Assembly (NCBI GenBank): GCA_024405455.1
Contig: JAKSOT010000012.1
Location: forward strand, 1-36,458
Source: Akkermansia sp.
GTDB taxonomy: Bacteria; Verrucomicrobiota; Verrucomicrobiia; Verrucomicrobiales; Akkermansiaceae
DNA length: 36,458 nucleotides
Reading direction: 5' to 3'
The notes beneath the pieces are model-generated. The model did no database searches. It saw only the letters and a program-made list of their open reading frames with translations, and had not been told where the DNA came from. A program made the position numbers and the translations under genes. Positions 15,602 through 23,573 of this stretch are shown here, piece by piece (the stretch's first letter is position 1; every line of letters begins with the position of its first letter).

Positions 15602-16549
15602 ATGAACACCATCGGAACAACCCGTGACGGCGAGCCCGTCTCCCTGTACCGCCTGTCCACGCCGGAGCTGGCGGTGGAAATCACCAACTACGGCGCGCGC
15701 GTGCTGAAATACGAGTATGCGGACACCGACCACCTGTACGGCCCCAAGGATTGCGAATCCCTGCTGGCGGACACGTGCTACTGCGGCAGCATCTGCGGGC
15801 GCGTGGCCAACCGCATCGCCGGAGGCTGCTTTGAGCTGGACGGCAAGGAATACGTGCTGGCAACCAACAACGGACCCAACCACCTGCACGGCGGCAACGT
15901 GGGATTCAGCGACCGCCTGTGGACCGTGGAGGAGGCCACGGACACCCGCCTGGTGATGGCGCTGGAATCCCCTGACGGCGAAGAGGGCTACCCCGGCACG
16001 GTGAAGGTGCGCGCCACCTACACGGTGGAGGGGCGCAGCCTGAAGCTGGAGCTGGAGGGCGCCACGGATGCGCCCACCCTGCTCAACCTCACCAACCACG
16101 CCTACTGGAACCTGGACGGCACGGGCGTGGTGAACGGCCACTGCCTGCTGGTGCACGCCGCGGAGTTCACCCCCATGGTGGCCAACATCCCCACCGGCCA
16201 AATCGCCCCCGTGGAGGGTACGCCGTATGATTTGAACACCCCCGCCCTGCTCGGCTCGCGCAACGCGCCGGGCGTCATCCCCGGCGGGTACGACGACAAC
16301 TACGTGCTGCCCGCCACAGGCGGCGTGCGGGAGGCTGCCGTGCTCACCAACGGTCGCCGCACCCTGCGCGTGCTCACGGATGCACCGGGGCTGCAGGTGT
16401 ACACGGGGGACTACCTGCCGCTGCCGCGCGGCGGCGTGGCGCTGGAGGCCCAGAACTACCCGGACACCCCGCACCACGCCAACTTCCCCGGCATCGTCCT
16501 GCGCCCCGGCGAAACCTACCGCCGCACCATCGTGTGGGAGATTGACTGA
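15602..16549 (+). CDS. galM: Aldose 1-epimerase (galactose mutarotase)
   Basis: Cytoplasmic enzyme that interconverts alpha and beta anomers of galactose and glucose. 315 residues. GRVANRIAGG (66-75), NHLHGG (93-98, His96), NLTNHAYWNL (162-171, His166) and VALEAQNYPDTPHHANFPG (279-297, catalytic Glu282) are the family signatures. It has no signal peptide. It follows the lipoprotein gene by 15 bp, so they are probably cotranscribed, and a strong hairpin terminator follows. A role in using galactose released from glycans fits the sulfatase and fucosidase nearby. Confidence 0.95.
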   Translation: MNTIGTTRDGEPVSLYRLSTPELAVEITNYGARVLKYEYADTDHLYGPKDCESLLADTCYCGSICGRVANRIAGGCFELDGKEYVLATNNGPNHLHGGNVGFSDRLWTVEEATDTRLVMALESPDGEEGYPGTVKVRATYTVEGRSLKLELEGATDAPTLLNLTNHAYWNLDGTGVVNGHCLLVHAAEFTPMVANIPTGQIAPVEGTPYDLNTPALLGSRNAPGVIPGGYDDNYVLPATGGVREAAVLTNGRRTLRVLTDAPGLQVYTGDYLPLPRGGVALEAQNYPDTPHHANFPGIVLRPGETYRRTIVWEID

Positions 16550-16590
16550 GCCGCGGGTTTCCCTCCCCGACACAGCAGCTCGGAAAAGTC

Positions 16591-16623
16591 AAACCCTGCC
16601 CGGCGTTCCACCGGGCAGGGTTT
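16591..16623. terminator. Bidirectional terminator between galM and secY
   Basis: A perfect 13-bp stem (AAACCCTGCCCGG and its complement) with a 7-base loop, between convergent genes. The stem ends in T runs on both strands. Confidence 0.8.
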
Positions 16624-16650
16624 GATGCAAGTGTGTATTATCCGCCCCGC

Positions 16651-18135
16651 TTAGTTGGCGAGGACGATGGCGCCGCCGAGGACGATGACGGCGATGACAA
16701 TCCAGATGATGACGAGGCCGCGTCCCTCAGCGGCGTCGCCGGTGCCCTGGAGGTGGCCGTACTTGCCGCGGATGCGACCCTTCTTCATGAAGCCGTCGTA
16801 GTTCTTCTGCAGGAGGGTGGCCTCAATCTGGCGCATCATGTCCAGCAGCACGCCCACCAAAATCAGCAGGGAGGTGCCGCCGAAGAACTGGGTGACAATC
16901 TGCGGCAGGCCGCCGAAGACGGTCAGCAGGTTGGGCAGGAAGTACACCAGCGTGAGGAACAGGGAGCCCGCAAAGGTCAGGCGGCCCATGGTCTGGTCCA
17001 GGAAGGCTGCGGTGGGAGGCCCGGGGCGCACGCCGGGGATGTATCCGCCGCTGCGCTTGAGGTCCTCGGAAATCTGCGGCGGCTGGAACATGGTGGCCAC
17101 CCAGAAGTAGGAGAAGAAGTAGATCATGATGGCCGAGATGATGTAGAAGTACACATCATTCGGTGAGAGCCAGTTGTTGATGATGCCGTTGATCCAGCTG
17201 TCCTGGGAGAAGACCTGGCGGGAGAGCATCTGCGGCAGTGCCATGATGGCGGTGGCGAAGATGACGGGCATCACGCCGGAGTAGTTGAGCTTGAGCGGGA
17301 GGTACTGGGTGCCGCCCTGTGTCATCTTGCCCTGGCCGAGCACGCGCTTGGCGTACTGCACCGGAATGCGGCGCTGCGCCTGCGTGATGATCACCACGAA
17401 GGCCACCACCAGCACCATGAACAGAATGAGCGCCACCATGCCCAGCGAGCCCAGCGGGTCAATCTCCGTGCCGCCGTGCATCACGCAGGTCTTCCAGGCG
17501 ATGGAGAACGCACCGGGCAGGGCGTGGATGATGTTCACGGAGATGATGAGCGAGATGCCGTTGCCCACGCCGCGCTCCGTGATCTGGTCGCCGATCCACA
17601 TGAGGAACATGGTTCCGGTGACGATGATGAAGATGGTGGTGAAGGTGAAGACGGTGCCGTTGACGGTGGGCATCACGAGGTCCGGCACATCCAGGCCGAT
17701 GGCGCTGGGGTTGTGCAGGGTCTGGGTGAGGAAATAGCCCTGGATGACGGCAATGATGATGGCCAGGATACGCGTGTACTTGGTCATCTTCTGGCGTCCG
17801 CCCTCCTCGCGCAGCATCTTCTGCCAGCTGGGCAGCACGGCGCCCATGAGCTGGGTCATAATGGATGCGGAGATGTAGGGCATGATACCGAGGGCGAAGA
17901 TGCCGCACTGCTGCAGGCCGCCGCCGGAGAAGATGGTGAGGATGGAACCCAGCGCGCCCAGCGGGCTGTCGCCTGATTCCGCCTGCTTCTGCATGAAGTC
18001 GGAAAGTGTCTGCACATCCACGCCCGGCAGGGGCAGATGCACACCCATGCGCACGATGACGATCATGGCAAGGGTAAAGAGGATGCGGGCCCGGAGCTCC
18101 GGGACCTTCATGGTATTGGCAAACGCAGATATCAT
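16651..18135 (-). CDS. secY: Preprotein translocase subunit SecY, with extra C-terminal hydrophobic segment
   Basis: Channel of the Sec translocon in the inner membrane. 494 residues. The usual SecY landmarks are present: RILFTLAMIVIVRMGVHLPLPG (TM1), GIMPYISASIMTQL (TM2), GDQITERGVGNGISLII, the RRIPVQYAKRV cytoplasmic loop and GYIPGVRPG. FGGTSLLILVGVLLDMMRQIEA is TM10. After the normal end (QKNYDGFMKKGRIRGKYG) there are about 35 more residues. They contain a Gly/Asp linker and GLVIIWIVIAVIVLGGAIVL, which looks like an eleventh membrane helix. The ATG at 18135 gives the usual N-terminus. secY is last in the ribosomal operon, 202 bp after rplO. Confidence 0.95.
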   Translation of the reverse strand: MISAFANTMKVPELRARILFTLAMIVIVRMGVHLPLPGVDVQTLSDFMQKQAESGDSPLGALGSILTIFSGGGLQQCGIFALGIMPYISASIMTQLMGAVLPSWQKMLREEGGRQKMTKYTRILAIIIAVIQGYFLTQTLHNPSAIGLDVPDLVMPTVNGTVFTFTTIFIIVTGTMFLMWIGDQITERGVGNGISLIISVNIIHALPGAFSIAWKTCVMHGGTEIDPLGSLGMVALILFMVLVVAFVVIITQAQRRIPVQYAKRVLGQGKMTQGGTQYLPLKLNYSGVMPVIFATAIMALPQMLSRQVFSQDSWINGIINNWLSPNDVYFYIISAIMIYFFSYFWVATMFQPPQISEDLKRSGGYIPGVRPGPPTAAFLDQTMGRLTFAGSLFLTLVYFLPNLLTVFGGLPQIVTQFFGGTSLLILVGVLLDMMRQIEATLLQKNYDGFMKKGRIRGKYGHLQGTGDAAEGRGLVIIWIVIAVIVLGGAIVLAN

Positions 18136-18261
18136 GGCTTGTCTTTGGGAATGTGGTAAGGATTGCGGCAGCGCTTTCACCGGGGTTGCGCGGGGCGTTC
18201 CCGGCGGGGTTCAGGCTTGTCGGGCGGGGCGTTTGTTCCCCTTCCCTCATCCTGCACAGTT

Positions 18262-18286
18262 GCCGGGCAGCGCTGCGCTGCCCGGC
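18262..18286 (-). promoter_or_regulatory. Perfect hairpin between rplO and secY
   Basis: An 11-bp perfect stem with a 3-base loop inside the 202-bp rplO-secY gap. On the minus strand it is not followed by a T run, so it is not a standard terminator in the operon direction; a T run lies on the other side. The rest of the gap shows no gene or clear promoter. It could be an RNA-processing or regulatory element. Confidence 0.6.
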
Positions 18287-18337
18287 CCCTGTGAAGTGAT
18301 TTTTTGTTTCAATCCGCGGCACAGGGCCGCGGGAGGC

Positions 18338-18805
18338 TTACGCCTTGGCTTCCTGGCTGAGCACGGTGACGGTGCCGCCGGCGGCCTGCACTTTCTGCAC
18401 GGCTGCCGCGCTGGCAAAGTCAACGGTCACGTTCAGGGCCTTGGAGAGGTTGCCGTTGGCCAGCAGCTTCACCGCATCCGCCTGGCCCTTCACCAGACCG
18501 GCGGCGCGCAGCTCGTTTTCGGAGACTGCGGAGCCGGCCTCGAAGAAGGCTTCAAGCTGGTTGAGGTTGACGATGGCAACGGTGCTCTGGAAGCGTGCGT
18601 TGTTGAAGCCCTTCTTGGGGAGACGGCGGTGAAGGGGCATCTGGCCGCCTTCAAAGCCGGGGCGGATGGAGCCGCCGGAGCGGGCCTTCTGTCCCTTGTT
18701 GCCCTTGCCGCAGGTCTTGCCCAGGCCGGAGCTCTCACCGTTTCCCAGGCGCTTCTTGCGATGCTTGGCGCCGGGGTTGGGCTGAAGTGTATGGAGTGTC
18801 AACAT
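18338..18805 (-). CDS. rplO: Large ribosomal subunit protein uL15
   Basis: 155 residues. MLTLHTLQPNPGAKHRKKRLGNG is followed by GKTCGKGNKGQKARSGG (the Gly-rich signature) and FEGGQMPLHRRLPKKGF, and the C-terminal SAAAVQKVQAAGGTV is typical of L15. It binds 23S rRNA late in 50S assembly. It lies directly after rpsE (33 bp) with no rpmD between them, where most bacteria have one. No Shine-Dalgarno sequence is visible. Confidence 0.96.
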   Translation of the reverse strand: MLTLHTLQPNPGAKHRKKRLGNGESSGLGKTCGKGNKGQKARSGGSIRPGFEGGQMPLHRRLPKKGFNNARFQSTVAIVNLNQLEAFFEAGSAVSENELRAAGLVKGQADAVKLLANGNLSKALNVTVDFASAAAVQKVQAAGGTVTVLSQEAKA

Positions 18806-18838
18806 GATGTTTGGAATCTATTGTTGAATGTTGATAAC

Positions 18839-19513
18839 TTAGATGGCGGATTCCTTCTTCTTCTTGCCGCGGGCGGACAGGATGGTGTCTGCCGTGCGCA
18901 TGGAGAGCATGGCCTGCATGGTGGCCTTCACCACGTTGGCGGCGTTGGAGGAACCCAGGGACTTGGCGATGACGTTGTTGACGCCTGCGGCCTCGAGCAC
19001 GGCACGCACCTTGTTGCTGGCCACCAGGCCGGTACCGGATGCTGCGGGCTTGAGGACGATCTTGGCGCCGCCGAACTCGCTGTAGATCTCGTGCGGCAGG
19101 GTCTCGTTGACCACCACCACGTTTTTCATGGCGCGCTTGGCGGCATCGGTACCCTTGCGGATGGCGTCGGACACCTCGTTGGCCTTGCCGAAGCCGTAGC
19201 CAACCTTGCCCTTCTGGTCACCCACCACGATGAGGGCGGAGAAGGAGAAGCGGCGACCGCCCTTCACCACCTTGGCGCAGCGGTTCACGTACACCACCTT
19301 TTCCATCAGCTGGGGACCGTCGTCGGCCGGGGCTTCGCCACGGCGTCCGCCTTCGCGGCGGGGTCCGCGGGGTCCGCGGTCACCACGGTCGCCGCGGTCG
19401 CGGCGGGGTCCGCGGGGGGCCTGCTGCTCGGTGGCCTCGGGAGCGTTCTCCACGGGGGCCTGCACAGTCTCGGTTGCTTCTTCAACCGGAGTATTGTTTT
19501 CTTCAGGATTCAT
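18839..19513 (-). CDS. rpsE: Small ribosomal subunit protein uS5 with long N-terminal extension
   Basis: 224 residues. The S5 core begins near residue 69 ([23 protein letters not shown]) and includes [23 protein letters not shown] and [19 protein letters not shown]. Ahead of it are about 65 extra residues. They start as an acidic Glu/Pro/Ala part (1-33) and become a basic low-complexity part with [14 protein letters not shown] near 40-53. The ATG at 19513 is 17 bp from the rplR stop side of the gap; a weak AAAGG lies about 10 bases before it. uS5 contributes to decoding accuracy. Extensions of this kind occur in some other phyla; the function here is unknown. Confidence 0.95.
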   Translation of the reverse strand: MNPEENNTPVEEATETVQAPVENAPEATEQQAPRGPRRDRGDRGDRGPRGPRREGGRRGEAPADDGPQLMEKVVYVNRCAKVVKGGRRFSFSALIVVGDQKGKVGYGFGKANEVSDAIRKGTDAAKRAMKNVVVVNETLPHEIYSEFGGAKIVLKPAASGTGLVASNKVRAVLEAAGVNNVIAKSLGSSNAANVVKATMQAMLSMRTADTILSARGKKKKESAI

Positions 19514-19530
19514 AGTTGCAACCTTTCTGT

Positions 19531-19881
19531 TTAGAATTGGAGACCGGCTTCACGTGCGGCGTCGGCCAGGGCCTTCACCTTCCCGCAGTAGAGGAAACCA
19601 CCGCGGTCGAACACAACTTCCTTGATTCCGGCGGCCAGCGCGCGCTCTGCAATCATGGAACCCACCTTGGCGGCGCTTTCCTTGTTGGCCTTCTTCAGGT
19701 CCGCCTGCTTGGTGCAGGCGTTGCAGAGGGTCACGCCCTTCGTGTCGTCGATGACCTGGGCGTAGACGTGCTGGTTGGAGAAATTGACAGCCAGGCGGGG
19801 GCGCTCAGGCGTACCGGAGAGCTTCCTGCGGATACGCGCATGGATACGGCTGCGGATGGCTTTGCGATTGATTGTACTCAT
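19531..19881 (-). CDS. rplR: Large ribosomal subunit protein uL18
   Basis: 116 residues. [48 protein letters not shown] and [28 protein letters not shown] are the L18 signatures. It binds 5S rRNA together with uL5, encoded upstream in the same operon. The N-terminus is short and basic, as usual. Confidence 0.96.
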   Translation of the reverse strand: MSTINRKAIRSRIHARIRRKLSGTPERPRLAVNFSNQHVYAQVIDDTKGVTLCNACTKQADLKKANKESAAKVGSMIAERALAAGIKEVVFDRGGFLYCGKVKALADAAREAGLQF

Positions 19882-19922
19882 ATCTGTATAAACTTTCTGT
19901 TGGATTGTTGATAAACGGATGA

Positions 19923-20462
19923 TTACTTGCCAACGCTCTTGCCTTCCTTGCGGCGGATGTGCTCACCAACGTAGTGGACACCCTTGCCCTTGTACGGCTC
20001 CGGCGGGTAGTACCCGCGGACCTCCGCGGCGAACTGGCCCACCACCTGCTTGTCCACACCCTCCACCTTGAGCTTGGTGTTCTCGGTGACGGTCACGGTG
20101 ATGCCTGCGGGGATGGGGTGCAGGATGGGGTGGGACTTGCCCAGCGCCAGGTCCAGGTTCTTGCCCTTGACCGCGGCCTTGAAGCCCACGCCGACGATTT
20201 CCAGCTCCTTGGAGAAGCCCTTGGAGACGCCCTCCACCATGTTGGCCAGCAGGGAGCGGTTGGTGCCGTGCAGCGCGCGCAGCTTGCGGGAGTCGTCCGC
20301 ACGGGAAACGGTGAGCTCGGTACCCTCCACGGCGGCGGTGATGCCGTCCGGCATGGTCCACTTGAGCTCGCCCTTGCCGCCCTTCACGGTAACCTCTGCA
20401 CCGTTGATGGTGACGGTGACGCCGGAGGGGATGTTGATAACTTTCTTACCTACTCGAGACAT
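19923..20462 (-). CDS. rplF: Large ribosomal subunit protein uL6
   Basis: 179 residues. [19 protein letters not shown] is the standard L6 start. There are two repeated beta-sheet domains, and [26 protein letters not shown] and [23 protein letters not shown] mark the C-terminal rRNA-binding part. It is full length. It lies 21 bp after rpsH and 41 bp before rplR. No Shine-Dalgarno sequence is visible. Confidence 0.97.
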   Translation of the reverse strand: MSRVGKKVINIPSGVTVTINGAEVTVKGGKGELKWTMPDGITAAVEGTELTVSRADDSRKLRALHGTNRSLLANMVEGVSKGFSKELEIVGVGFKAAVKGKNLDLALGKSHPILHPIPAGITVTVTENTKLKVEGVDKQVVGQFAAEVRGYYPPEPYKGKGVHYVGEHIRRKEGKSVGK

Positions 20463-20483
20463 AATCGTAAAGTGGGTTGGGGG

Positions 20484-20885
20484 TTACCAGACGAGGGCCA
20501 CGAGTTCGCCGCCGATCTGCTGCTTGCGGGCCTTGGCGCCCGTCATCATGCCGGCGGAGGTGGAGACGATGGAGATGCCCAGGCCGTTCATGACGGTGGG
20601 GATTTCCGCGGAATGGACGTACTGGCGGCGGCCCGGCTTGGAGCAGCGCTTCACGCCCTGGATGATGGACTTGCCGTCCTTGGTGAACTTGGACTTGACG
20701 GTGATGACCTTGTCCTTGCCCTCGCCGGAGACCTCGAAGCTCCAGATGTATCCTTCCTCCTGGAGGATACGGGCGATTTCCGCCTTGATGGCGGAGTGGG
20801 GAACCTGGAACTGCTCGTTGCGGGCGGCTCCGGCGTTCTTCACGCGGGTCAGGAAGTCTGAAATGGGATCTGTTAATACTGCCAT
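20484..20885 (-). CDS. rpsH: Small ribosomal subunit protein uS8
   Basis: 133 residues. DPISDFLTRVKNAG, ARILQEEGYI and the C-terminal GLGISIVSTSAGMMTGAKARKQQIGGELVALVW are characteristic. In E. coli S8 represses translation of this operon by binding its mRNA; whether that holds here is unknown. It follows rplE by 9 bp, with no room for rpsN, which normally sits between them. Confidence 0.97.
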   Translation of the reverse strand: MAVLTDPISDFLTRVKNAGAARNEQFQVPHSAIKAEIARILQEEGYIWSFEVSGEGKDKVITVKSKFTKDGKSIIQGVKRCSKPGRRQYVHSAEIPTVMNGLGISIVSTSAGMMTGAKARKQQIGGELVALVW

Positions 20886-20894
20886 GGTCGTGGT

Positions 20895-21470
20895 TTAGTT
20901 AGCGGTTTCTTCTTGCTTCTTGCTCGGCTTGCGGAAGGGCATGCCCAGCGCTTCCAGCAGGTCGCGCCCCTCTGCATCCGTCGGCGCGGACGTCACAAAG
21001 ATGATGTCGAAGCCGATGTTGCGCTTGATCTGGTCCAGCTCAATCTCCGGGAAGATGCTCTGGTCGGAAATGCCGATGGCGTAGTTGCCGCGTCCGTCGA
21101 AGGAACGGGTGGGCAGGCCGCGGAAGTCGCGGATGTTCGGGGCCGTGATGTTGATGAAACGGTCCAGGAACTCCCACATTTGGGCGGAACGCAGCGTCAC
21201 GCGGGCGCCGAGGACTTCACCCTCACGCAGCTTGAAGTTAGCCACGCTCTTGCGGGCGTAGGTGACAGCCGGCTTCTGGCCGGTGATTTTGGCGATTTCT
21301 GCAACTGCGTCCTCAACGGCCTGCTTGCGGTCGGGCTGCTTGCCCATGCAGGTGGTGACAACAATCTTCTCCAAACGGGGAATCTGATGCACGTTGGCGT
21401 AGTTGTGCTTCGCCCGGAGGGCCGGAACGACCTTCTCCTTGTAGTATGTAAGCAATGTTGGAGTGCTCAT
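20895..21470 (-). CDS. rplE: Large ribosomal subunit protein uL5
   Basis: 191 residues. LLTYYKEKVVPALRAKHNYANVHQIPRLEKIVV is the usual N-terminus. ITGQKPAVTYARKSVANFKLREG, FRGLPTRSFDGRGNYAIGI and IFPEIELDQIKRNIGFDIIFVTSA are the L5 core. It binds 5S rRNA and the P-site tRNA region. A short Lys/Glu-rich tail (KPSKKQEETAN) extends slightly past the usual end. Confidence 0.97.
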   Translation of the reverse strand: MSTPTLLTYYKEKVVPALRAKHNYANVHQIPRLEKIVVTTCMGKQPDRKQAVEDAVAEIAKITGQKPAVTYARKSVANFKLREGEVLGARVTLRSAQMWEFLDRFINITAPNIRDFRGLPTRSFDGRGNYAIGISDQSIFPEIELDQIKRNIGFDIIFVTSAPTDAEGRDLLEALGMPFRKPSKKQEETAN

Positions 21471-21548
21471 GGTATTTTAGCGGGTCAGCTCTGTTAGTAT
21501 TGTTTTGGGTTATGGCTTAAGCGCGGAGTATTGGCGGTTGTGTTTGCC

Positions 21549-21773
21549 TCAGCTCACTTTCTTCACATTCGAGATGTGGATGGCGCCGTCGATTTCCTTG
21601 ATGCCGCCGTCGGGATCGGACTCGCTGGGCTTGGTAGCCTTCTTGAGGATGCGGGCACCCTCCACGGTCACGGTCTGCTTCTTGGCGTTCACGGAAAGCA
21701 CGACACCACGCTTGCCCTTGCTCTTGCCGGCGATGATTTGGACCTCGTCGCCTTTCTTCACATGGGTTTTCAT
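21549..21773 (-). CDS. rplX: Large ribosomal subunit protein uL24 (short form)
   Basis: 74 residues, shorter than the usual 100 or so. The KOW motif is present: [24 protein letters not shown] (5-28). [19 protein letters not shown] retains the conserved IH.SNV segment, but the usual C-terminal tail is missing. It initiates 50S assembly by binding 23S rRNA. It is the first gene of the operon here, with a strong promoter of its own directly upstream and no rplN before it. Confidence 0.93.
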   Translation of the reverse strand: MKTHVKKGDEVQIIAGKSKGKRGVVLSVNAKKQTVTVEGARILKKATKPSESDPDGGIKEIDGAIHISNVKKVS

Positions 21774-21833
21774 CGTGATAATGCTTAATGATTACGTAGA
21801 TACCCAACCTTGCACTTACAAGGCGGGGTCGTT

Positions 21834-21861
21834 ATTATACGCGCGGGCGGCCATCCGTCAA
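21834..21861 (-). promoter_or_regulatory. Strong promoter of the rplX-secY operon
   Basis: TTGACG (21861-21856), 16 bp, consensus TATAAT (21839-21834). The roughly 55-base leader contains a 5-bp stem with a 6-base loop (21808-21823). This is the longest leader and best -10 box in the window, as expected for ribosomal genes. Confidence 0.8.
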
Positions 21862-21891
21862 GCAAAATTCCGCAGATTTTTTAAAAATTGT

Positions 21892-23295
21892 TTAGGAACG
21901 GGCCCTGCGCGCGCCCTCCCCGCCCTTGGGGAAGGTTCGGCGGAAGGTTCCGGTGAAGCGGATGAGCAGGAGCACCGCCGCCAGGGTGAGGCCCACGATG
22001 AAGCTCACCCACGCGCCCGCCGGGCCCAGCTGCGGGCAGAGCCAATCCGTGCGGATGAGGATGACCGCAATCGGGAAGCCCACCAGCCAGTAGGAGACGA
22101 TGTTGACCCACGTGAGGGCCTTGGTGTCGTGGCAGGCGCGCAGGAGTCCGCTCATGAAGGCCTGGGTGGCGTCTGAAAGCTGGTAGACGGCGCAGAGGGT
22201 GACGAGGGGGAGGGCGATTTGGACAATCTCCTGTTCTTTGGTGTAGACGGAGACGATTTGCTCGCGGAAGCAGATCAGGCCGAGCATGAAGAGGCTCATC
22301 ACGCCGGCGGCGCTGAGCGCGGCGGTGCGCACCAGGGCGGTGAAGGCGGGGCGGTTCTGCGCGCCCACGTGGTAGGCGGCGCGGATGGAGGTGGCGATGC
22401 TCAGGCTCAGCGGCAGCATGAACACCACGCCGGACATGTTGATGACAATCTGGTGGGCGGAGACGGCCATCTTGCCGAGCGGGGCGATGACGGGGGTGAG
22501 GGCGGAGAAGAAGGTCATCTCGCAGAGGGAGGCCACGCCGAGGGGGAATCCCAGGCGCAGGATTTTCCGCACCTGCTGGCGGTTGGGCTTGCGGCGCGAC
22601 ACCATGCATTGCGCGGCCTGGCGGTGGCGGCGGGAGGCGAACATGAGCGCCAGCAGCCCCAGCATCATGCCCCAGTGGATGAGGGAGGTGGCCAGCCCGC
22701 AGCCCGCGCCGCCCAAGGCGGGCAGCGGCCCCCAGCCGAACACGAAGGCCAGGTTGGCGGGGATGTTCAGCCCCAGCCCCAGCAGGGCGGTCACCATGCC
22801 GGGGCGCACCTGCCCGTTGCCCTCGAAATTGCCCTGTATCAGGCGCAGCAGCACGCTCGCCGGAACGCCCGTCATCATGAAGTATACGTACCAGCGCGCC
22901 GTGTGCGCCATGCCCGCGTCGTCCGTCACGTAGTCGAAGATGAACGAGCCCAGGTAGAGCGCCACCAGCTCCACCGCCATCAGGAACCACGCCAGGTGCA
23001 GCCCGCTGTGCAGCAGCGCGCCGATGCGCCCGGGGTTGCCCGCCCCGCGCAGGCGCGATATCATGGGCGTGGTGATGGTGAGCACCATGCCCACCGCCAC
23101 CAGCACCGGCGCGGACACGGCTGCACCCAGGCCCACGCCCGCCAGCTCCGTGGCCCCCGCCCTGCCCGCCACGATGGTATCGATGACACCCATGCCCATG
23201 TGCAGGAGGTTGGCAATGTACAGCGGTCCCATCAGGGAGAGCAGGCGGCGCAACTCCCCGCGGTCAATCCACCCGCTGTATCTCCCGTTTGCCAT
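21892..23295 (-). CDS. MATE-family multidrug/Na+ antiporter
   Basis: 467-residue integral membrane exporter. It has about twelve hydrophobic segments in two similar halves. MGPLYIANLLHMGMGVIDTIVAGRAGATELAGVGLG near the start matches the first MATE helix region (P-x-x-x-x-x-L-x-x-x-x-x-x-V-D-T), and PLGVASLCEMTFFS (second half) and SIATSIRAAYHVGAQN are family-like. It exports cationic drugs or metabolites using H+ or Na+; the substrate cannot be predicted. The ATG at 23295 fits the family start; the frame extends through the upstream tRNA only by chance. The start lies 8 bp after the T run of the tRNA terminator. Confidence 0.92.
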   Translation of the reverse strand: MANGRYSGWIDRGELRRLLSLMGPLYIANLLHMGMGVIDTIVAGRAGATELAGVGLGAAVSAPVLVAVGMVLTITTPMISRLRGAGNPGRIGALLHSGLHLAWFLMAVELVALYLGSFIFDYVTDDAGMAHTARWYVYFMMTGVPASVLLRLIQGNFEGNGQVRPGMVTALLGLGLNIPANLAFVFGWGPLPALGGAGCGLATSLIHWGMMLGLLALMFASRRHRQAAQCMVSRRKPNRQQVRKILRLGFPLGVASLCEMTFFSALTPVIAPLGKMAVSAHQIVINMSGVVFMLPLSLSIATSIRAAYHVGAQNRPAFTALVRTAALSAAGVMSLFMLGLICFREQIVSVYTKEQEIVQIALPLVTLCAVYQLSDATQAFMSGLLRACHDTKALTWVNIVSYWLVGFPIAVILIRTDWLCPQLGPAGAWVSFIVGLTLAAVLLLIRFTGTFRRTFPKGGEGARRARS

Positions 23296-23303
23296 GGCGT
23301 GAT

Positions 23304-23334
23304 AAAAATGCCTGCCTCCGCGGTGGAGGCAGGC
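23304..23334 (-). terminator. Terminator between tRNA-Glu and the MATE gene
   Basis: A 10-bp perfect stem with a 5-base loop (23310-23334), followed on the minus strand by five T. It begins 8 bp after the tRNA 3' end and ends 8 bp before the MATE ATG. Confidence 0.8.
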
Positions 23335-23342
23335 TTCGGTAG

Positions 23343-23414
23343 CATCTGGAACGGGAATCGAACCCGTGTTGCAGGAATGAAAATCCTGAGTCCTAACCCC
23401 TAGACGATCCAGAC
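23343..23414 (-). tRNA. tRNA-Glu (anticodon TTC)
   Basis: 72 nt that fold as a cloverleaf. The acceptor is GTCTGGA/TCCAGAT, the D arm matches tRNA-Glu (GTCTAGGGGTTAGGAC) and the anticodon stem is CAGGA/TCCTG with loop TTTTCAT. The T arm is ACGGG-TTCGATT-CCCGT, and the discriminator is G73. CCA is not encoded. Position 72 is T, giving a G1-U72 wobble where tRNA-Glu usually has G1-C72. The gene has its own promoter and terminator. Confidence 0.93.
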
Positions 23415-23446
23415 ATGGGTTGCACCCTCGCATCAGGCGCGGCGGC

Positions 23447-23475
23447 ATGTTACCAGCACTTGCCCGCTATGGCAA
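23447..23475 (-). promoter_or_regulatory. tRNA-Glu promoter
   Basis: TTGCCA (23475-23470), 17 bp, TAACAT (23452-23447), 32 bases before the mature tRNA 5' end. Confidence 0.6.
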
Positions 23476-23507
23476 GCCCAAAATCCCACTTTTTTTCCCT
23501 GCATGAC

Positions 23508-23540
23508 GAAAACAGCCCGCGGGGTCTCCCCCACGGGCTG
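23508..23540 (-). terminator. Terminator after the 127-residue lipoprotein
   Basis: A stem of CAGCCCG (23513-23519) with CGGGCTG (23534-23540), extended by an inner GGGG/CCCC, followed on the minus strand by TTTTCG. Confidence 0.75.
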
Positions 23541-23573
23541 CCAACAATCATGAAAAAAACAAAGCGGAAAAAC

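Noticed and set aside
18262..18286. Rho-independent terminator of rplO
   Set aside because: The T run is on the wrong side for the minus strand, so it cannot be a standard terminator for the operon.
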